This document shows, piece by piece, positions 60,996 to 64,000 of a stretch of DNA of 64,000 nt. Source of the stretch: an uncultured Desulfatitalea sp. (lineage in GTDB: Bacteria; Desulfobacterota; Desulfobacteria; Desulfobacterales; Desulfosarcinaceae). Below the pieces are notes generated by a model. It made no database searches. It was not told the DNA's origin and was given only the letters and a program-made list of their open reading frames with translations. Both the position numbers and the translations under genes were made by a program. The stretch is taken from the NCBI GenBank assembly GCA_937868765.1, contig CALMNL010000004.1, positions 1,500,749 through 1,564,748 on the forward strand, given 5' to 3'. Numbering within the stretch: the stretch's first letter is position 1; every line of letters starts with the position of its first letter.

Positions 60996-61919
60996 TTAAA
61001 GCCCCATATTACGAAATTGAACGGTATGATCCATCAACTGGCGCCGGAAATTGTCCTGATAACCACCGGCCTGGGCGGGCACGATTTGGTTGCTCACCAC
61101 ATACTGGTTCGTATTGCGGTATCTTTGATCAGCGTTGCGGGCCCGCGCCACCATCCAGATGCGCACCATGCGGATGCTGGCGCGGTCGGCCTGGGGATTG
61201 ATGAGACCCGCGGGGCCGTCGGCACTTTCGATCACAAAGTTCCCGCCGGCATCGTTGATATCGACAAAACCGTCGTCATTGGTGTCCAGGTTGGTATCCA
61301 GCAGATTGTCGTTGTTGGAATCCACCGCCCAAATTAAATTGCCGCCGGCGGTTCGGTCCAGCACACCGTCGTTGTCAGAATCGATCGCATAGGCAAACCC
61401 GATAGCTTCGATGCCCTCGGCGACTAATTGGCGCGTCACATTTCCGGCCACGATGACATCCTGCACCAGATCGTTAATATTATCGCTGTTGTCATCATAG
61501 AGGCGATAAGCATGAATCGGTTCGTCCGAAACCCCGTTGCCGCTGGCAGCTGCATTGGTCGGGTCCCAATCGTAGGCTATAATCAACGAGGGGCTGCCTA
61601 ATGGCGCGGCCGTTACCGCTGGAGCTGTCACCTCGTTGGTGATGCTGTAATGCCGTACATCCATGATGCCAAAAAGACCTGATGCTTCTGGGTCGTATCC
61701 CGCAATGCGGATATCCCCTTCCATGATATAGATGGCGCCCCGCAGCTGCTGCTGCAATTGGGCCGTTTCGCGCACCATGGTGGCGTTGCGCTGCTGGCTG
61801 ATGGAGTTGGAGACCATGGCAATTCCCACGATGGAAGTAACAATCATGGCCACCACCAGCTCGAGAAGGGTGAAGCCGGCATTGGTCGTTTTGGGGGGCT
61901 TGTTTTTCTTGGCGTTCAT
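60996..61919 (-). CDS. pilW: PilW-like minor pilin with calcium-loop-like motifs
   Basis: A 307-residue prepilin with the cleavage motif NAGFTLLELVVAMIVTSIVG. The globular part carries RGAIYIMEGDIRIAGYDP, typical of PilW. Near residues 180-220 it holds successive Asp-rich loops: DSDNDGVLDR, DSNNDNLLD, DTNDDGFVDIND. These look like EF-hand or dockerin-type calcium loops. The C terminus (RYRNTNQYVVSNQIVPA) is conserved in PilW. It is encoded upstream of pilV. Confidence 0.9.
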   Translation of the reverse strand: MNAKKNKPPKTTNAGFTLLELVVAMIVTSIVGIAMVSNSISQQRNATMVRETAQLQQQLRGAIYIMEGDIRIAGYDPEASGLFGIMDVRHYSITNEVTAPAVTAAPLGSPSLIIAYDWDPTNAAASGNGVSDEPIHAYRLYDDNSDNINDLVQDVIVAGNVTRQLVAEGIEAIGFAYAIDSDNDGVLDRTAGGNLIWAVDSNNDNLLDTNLDTNDDGFVDINDAGGNFVIESADGPAGLINPQADRASIRMVRIWMVARARNADQRYRNTNQYVVSNQIVPAQAGGYQDNFRRQLMDHTVQFRNMGL

Positions 61920-61928
61920 TTCAGTCTC

Positions 61929-62435
61929 CTAATTCCATTTGCCCGTGCCGGGGTTATAGAGCTTTTCGGAGATGCCGCCGGCCGCCGAGACCCTCACGCG
62001 GAATGTCAGCACACCATTCTGGTTGGTCAGCAGGACGGCCGCAGGAATGGTGGTGCACAGCCCCTGGGGGGTGAAAGTGATGGCCGCGGAAGTCGCCTCC
62101 GGATTATTGGTAAAGGCGACGCTGCCGGGATATCTGCCAAGGTCCACCACTTCGTTATTGAGGGAGATAGTATATTGATTCGCAGCTGGAGTGTTGGTCG
62201 TGATGGTGCAATTGGCATTTTCCTTGATGGCCATTAATTTGGCGCGCTGAAGATCCATCGCCAGTTGATCAGCGGCATTGCGAACCCCCCGCTCCCGTAG
62301 CCAAGCAATGGTTGTTGGCGCGGCGATGGCCATCACAACGGCGGCGATGACCATGACAATGACCAGTTCAATCAGCGAGAAACCAGAATTGTTGTCAATC
62401 TGCCTGCATTTATGGTTCTTAATCAACGGGCTCAT
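61929..62435 (-). CDS. GspH/FimU-like minor pilin
   Basis: A 168-residue prepilin from ATG 62435, with GAGG five bases upstream; the frame runs 38 codons further without a ribosome site. The cleavage site is NSGFSLIELVIVMVIAAVVMAIAAP, and RNAADQLAMDLQRAKLMAIKENANCTI follows, as in GspH/FimU. The C-terminal LTFRVRVSAAGGISEKLY is typical too. It is the first gene of the minor-pilin operon. Confidence 0.9.
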   Translation of the reverse strand: MSPLIKNHKCRQIDNNSGFSLIELVIVMVIAAVVMAIAAPTTIAWLRERGVRNAADQLAMDLQRAKLMAIKENANCTITTNTPAANQYTISLNNEVVDLGRYPGSVAFTNNPEATSAAITFTPQGLCTTIPAAVLLTNQNGVLTFRVRVSAAGGISEKLYNPGTGKWN

Positions 62436-62960
62436 GCTTTCCTCTGATATGGTTTTGCGTCGAGCACCGAAATTGGCGCTTGCAATTGCGACAGCAAATA
62501 GCGCGCCATATGGATAGACGCAGGGTGTCCGGCCGCCTGTAGAAATCAAATTATTTTATAAAAAAAAGGGGTTAGTTAATTATAAATTCGATAAAATGAA
62601 TCGAGAGGGTGATCCAAAAGGACAGCCAGCGGTCAACCATCTAATGAACTCTTATTAAATCTTTTAAGGGTTCTTACAAATTTTTGGCAAAATTTGACCA
62701 GTTCTATGAGCTCCGCCGGGATCTTGATTGAAGAGCTGCTTTCTGAGATGACTTGTAAATCTTTTTAAGAGCCAAATTAGGTAATTGTTATGTATGCTCG
62801 TGATGCCAACCTCAGATCCATATAGTTCCGAGAAATGTAAAGGAAAAGCGCCAGGTCAATATTTGAATTGTACGGTCCCTCTTCGTGGTATATGAATCGT
62901 GCTTGTCACCTGAGCCAATATTGAAACTTAACCATAGTCGAGGGATACAGGAGTGAGGCT
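62436..62960 (-). other. AT-rich intergenic region between the pilus operon and the tolC-like gene
   Basis: 525 bases without a recognisable gene. On the minus strand a perfect TATAAT occurs at 62584-62579, followed by an A/T-rich tract, as a possible -10 box of the pilin operon, but no good -35 box is present. The first 110 bases next to the pilin start form its leader. Confidence 0.45.
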
Positions 62961-64000
62961 ATGCGATTAGTAGAGCATCTCTGTTCTGTCATGTTATGGG
63001 TTGCAGCCATTTTGCTTATGACCAATACTATCCCCCATCCAGCCATGGCCCAACCGCCCGATCCGGCCCTGGCCGAGTTGGAAAAGATCGAGGTGCTCGA
63101 TCTGGCGACGGCCGCCCGTATCGCCCTGGTTACCAATCCATCGCTCGAGGTGGCCCAGGCGCGGGTGATGGAGGCCTCCCAGATCGTCAAGCAGGCCCAG
63201 GCGCCCTATTGGCCCCAGGTGGACGCCTCGGCCAGCGTGTCCAGGGTCGATATGGCGGAAAATAGCTTTCGAACCCAGCAGGCCATCGCCCAGCTTTTCG
63301 GCTCGGACCTGGCCAACCCGGAGGATTATTACAACGCCGGGCTGACGGCCAGCTGGCTGGTGTTCGACGGTTTTGCACGGGAATTTCGGCTCTCGGCCGC
63401 GCGGTATGGCGAAAAGGCCAGCGAGGCGGCCCGCCAGGATGCCCGACGCCTGTTGTTGTCGGCGGTGGCCTTTGCTTACCTGCAGGCCCAACTGTCCAAG
63501 GAAAATGTGGCCATCGCCATCGCCGACGAAGAGTTCAACCAGCGGCTGCTCACCGAATCGCGCCTGCGCTACGATGTGGGCACCGGTGCCCTGAGCGATG
63601 TGCTCAACTTCCAAATTCGGGGCAACAGCGCCCACAGCCGTCGAATCCAGGAGGAGACCAATTACCGCCGGGGCCTGATCAGCCTGTCCGCTTTATTGGG
63701 CGTCCCCCAGGGGCGCTTTCCCGAAAAGCTGAAACTGGCCGATTTGACGCCGACCAGCGAGGTCGAACTGGCCGTTCCGCGACCGGCTGAACAGGTGGAA
63801 ACGGCCTTGCGCCTGCGGCCCGATCTGCAGCAGGGTGACTGGTCCGTGCGCCAGGCCGAGGCCACTGTCAAGGTTGCCCGGGCAGGCTATTTCCCGACCG
63901 TTTCCCTCATGGGCAGCTACAGTGGAGAGCGTCCCGGGGACATGGATTTCGAAGGCGACGATTTCGGGAACACAGTGGGCGTCGGGTTGAACTGGAACAT
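62961..64000 (+). CDS. TolC-family outer-membrane efflux protein (3' end outside window)
   Basis: The gene starts at ATG 62961, with AGGAG seven bases upstream, and is still open at the right edge, so about 346 residues are seen. A signal peptide precedes AQPPDPALAELEK. The TolC/OEP repeat follows: LDLATAARIALVTNPSLEVAQARVMEAS, WLVFDGF, then AFAYLQAQLSKENVAIAIADEEFNQRLLTESRLRYDVGTGALSDVLNFQ, and after the internal duplication LRLRPDLQQGDWSVRQAEATVKVARAGYFPTVSLMGSYS. It forms the outer-membrane channel of a tripartite exporter, whose other genes are probably beyond the window. Confidence 0.93.
   Translation, partial: MRLVEHLCSVMLWVAAILLMTNTIPHPAMAQPPDPALAELEKIEVLDLATAARIALVTNPSLEVAQARVMEASQIVKQAQAPYWPQVDASASVSRVDMAENSFRTQQAIAQLFGSDLANPEDYYNAGLTASWLVFDGFAREFRLSAARYGEKASEAARQDARRLLLSAVAFAYLQAQLSKENVAIAIADEEFNQRLLTESRLRYDVGTGALSDVLNFQIRGNSAHSRRIQEETNYRRGLISLSALLGVPQGRFPEKLKLADLTPTSEVELAVPRPAEQVETALRLRPDLQQGDWSVRQAEATVKVARAGYFPTVSLMGSYSGERPGDMDFEGDDFGNTVGVGLNWN

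Noticed and set aside
62690-62712. Sigma54-like sequence on the minus strand ahead of the pilin operon
   Set aside because: TGGT and TTGC are one base too close together; the spacing of sigma54 sites is strict.
1-64000. CRISPR arrays, tRNA or rRNA genes, integrase or transposase genes
   Set aside because: None seen by eye, despite two segments of foreign-looking composition.

Overview
The window looks like a piece of chromosome from a GC-rich, sulfate-reducing member of the Desulfobacterota, probably close to Desulfosarcina or Desulfatitalea. The main evidence is a complete dsrMKJOP operon (18147-23196) preceded by an RsbRD-type regulator gene. The rest of the gene content fits: type IV pilus genes, zinc-finger response regulators and many ATP-grasp ligases. 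No rRNA, tRNA, CRISPR array or transposase was recognised.

Layout. 1-968 is the 3' part of typA/bipA. 1016-4549 is a tightly overlapping pqiAABC (LetA/LetB-type) lipid-transport operon with the PqiA protein split into two genes. 4861-16113 is a lower-GC surface-polysaccharide island. It has a Wzm/Wzt ABC exporter, two related family-2 glycosyltransferases near its two ends, a large GT2-GT4 fusion, two methyltransferases and four sulfotransferase-like genes, all on the + strand behind a good sigma70-like promoter. 16143-17207 carries a TM2 protein and an atypical SDR. 17518-23196 is the dsr electron-transfer operon, closed by a clear terminator.

23272-30622 is mostly on the minus strand. It holds an MBL-fold hydrolase, a hypothetical protein and an MFS exporter (both on the + strand), a response regulator, a NYN-LOTUS protein, an esterase/ATP-grasp pair separated by a long inverted repeat, and a cyclophilin. 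30983-32974 are ilvE and galU. 33010-44240 is a glycogen island: a two-domain debranching enzyme, a stand-alone CBM48 protein, glgP, glgA and a eukaryote-type branching enzyme. 44259-46553 holds a lytic transglycosylase, an OsmC protein and a PAS/HisKA protein without an ATPase domain.

46969-54570 is the most interesting locus. It encodes a lysine-2,3-aminomutase-type radical SAM enzyme with the lysine-specific residues in place, a cysteine-cluster protein, two tandem D-Ala-D-Ala-ligase-like ATP-grasp enzymes, and a 750-residue GNAT-HDAC-GNAT fusion. Together these could make, ligate and acetylate or deacetylate a beta-lysine-containing small molecule or peptide. I know of no characterised system with this composition. 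An AT-rich sulfotransferase gene has been inserted between the ligases and the fusion gene, and a 28-bp imperfect direct repeat marks the insertion.

54678-62435 is a minus-strand minor-pilin operon (GspH/FimU, PilW, PilV, PilX, PilY1, then a small secreted protein). PilW and PilY1 carry several calcium-loop-like Asp motifs. The window ends inside a TolC-family gene (62961-64000).
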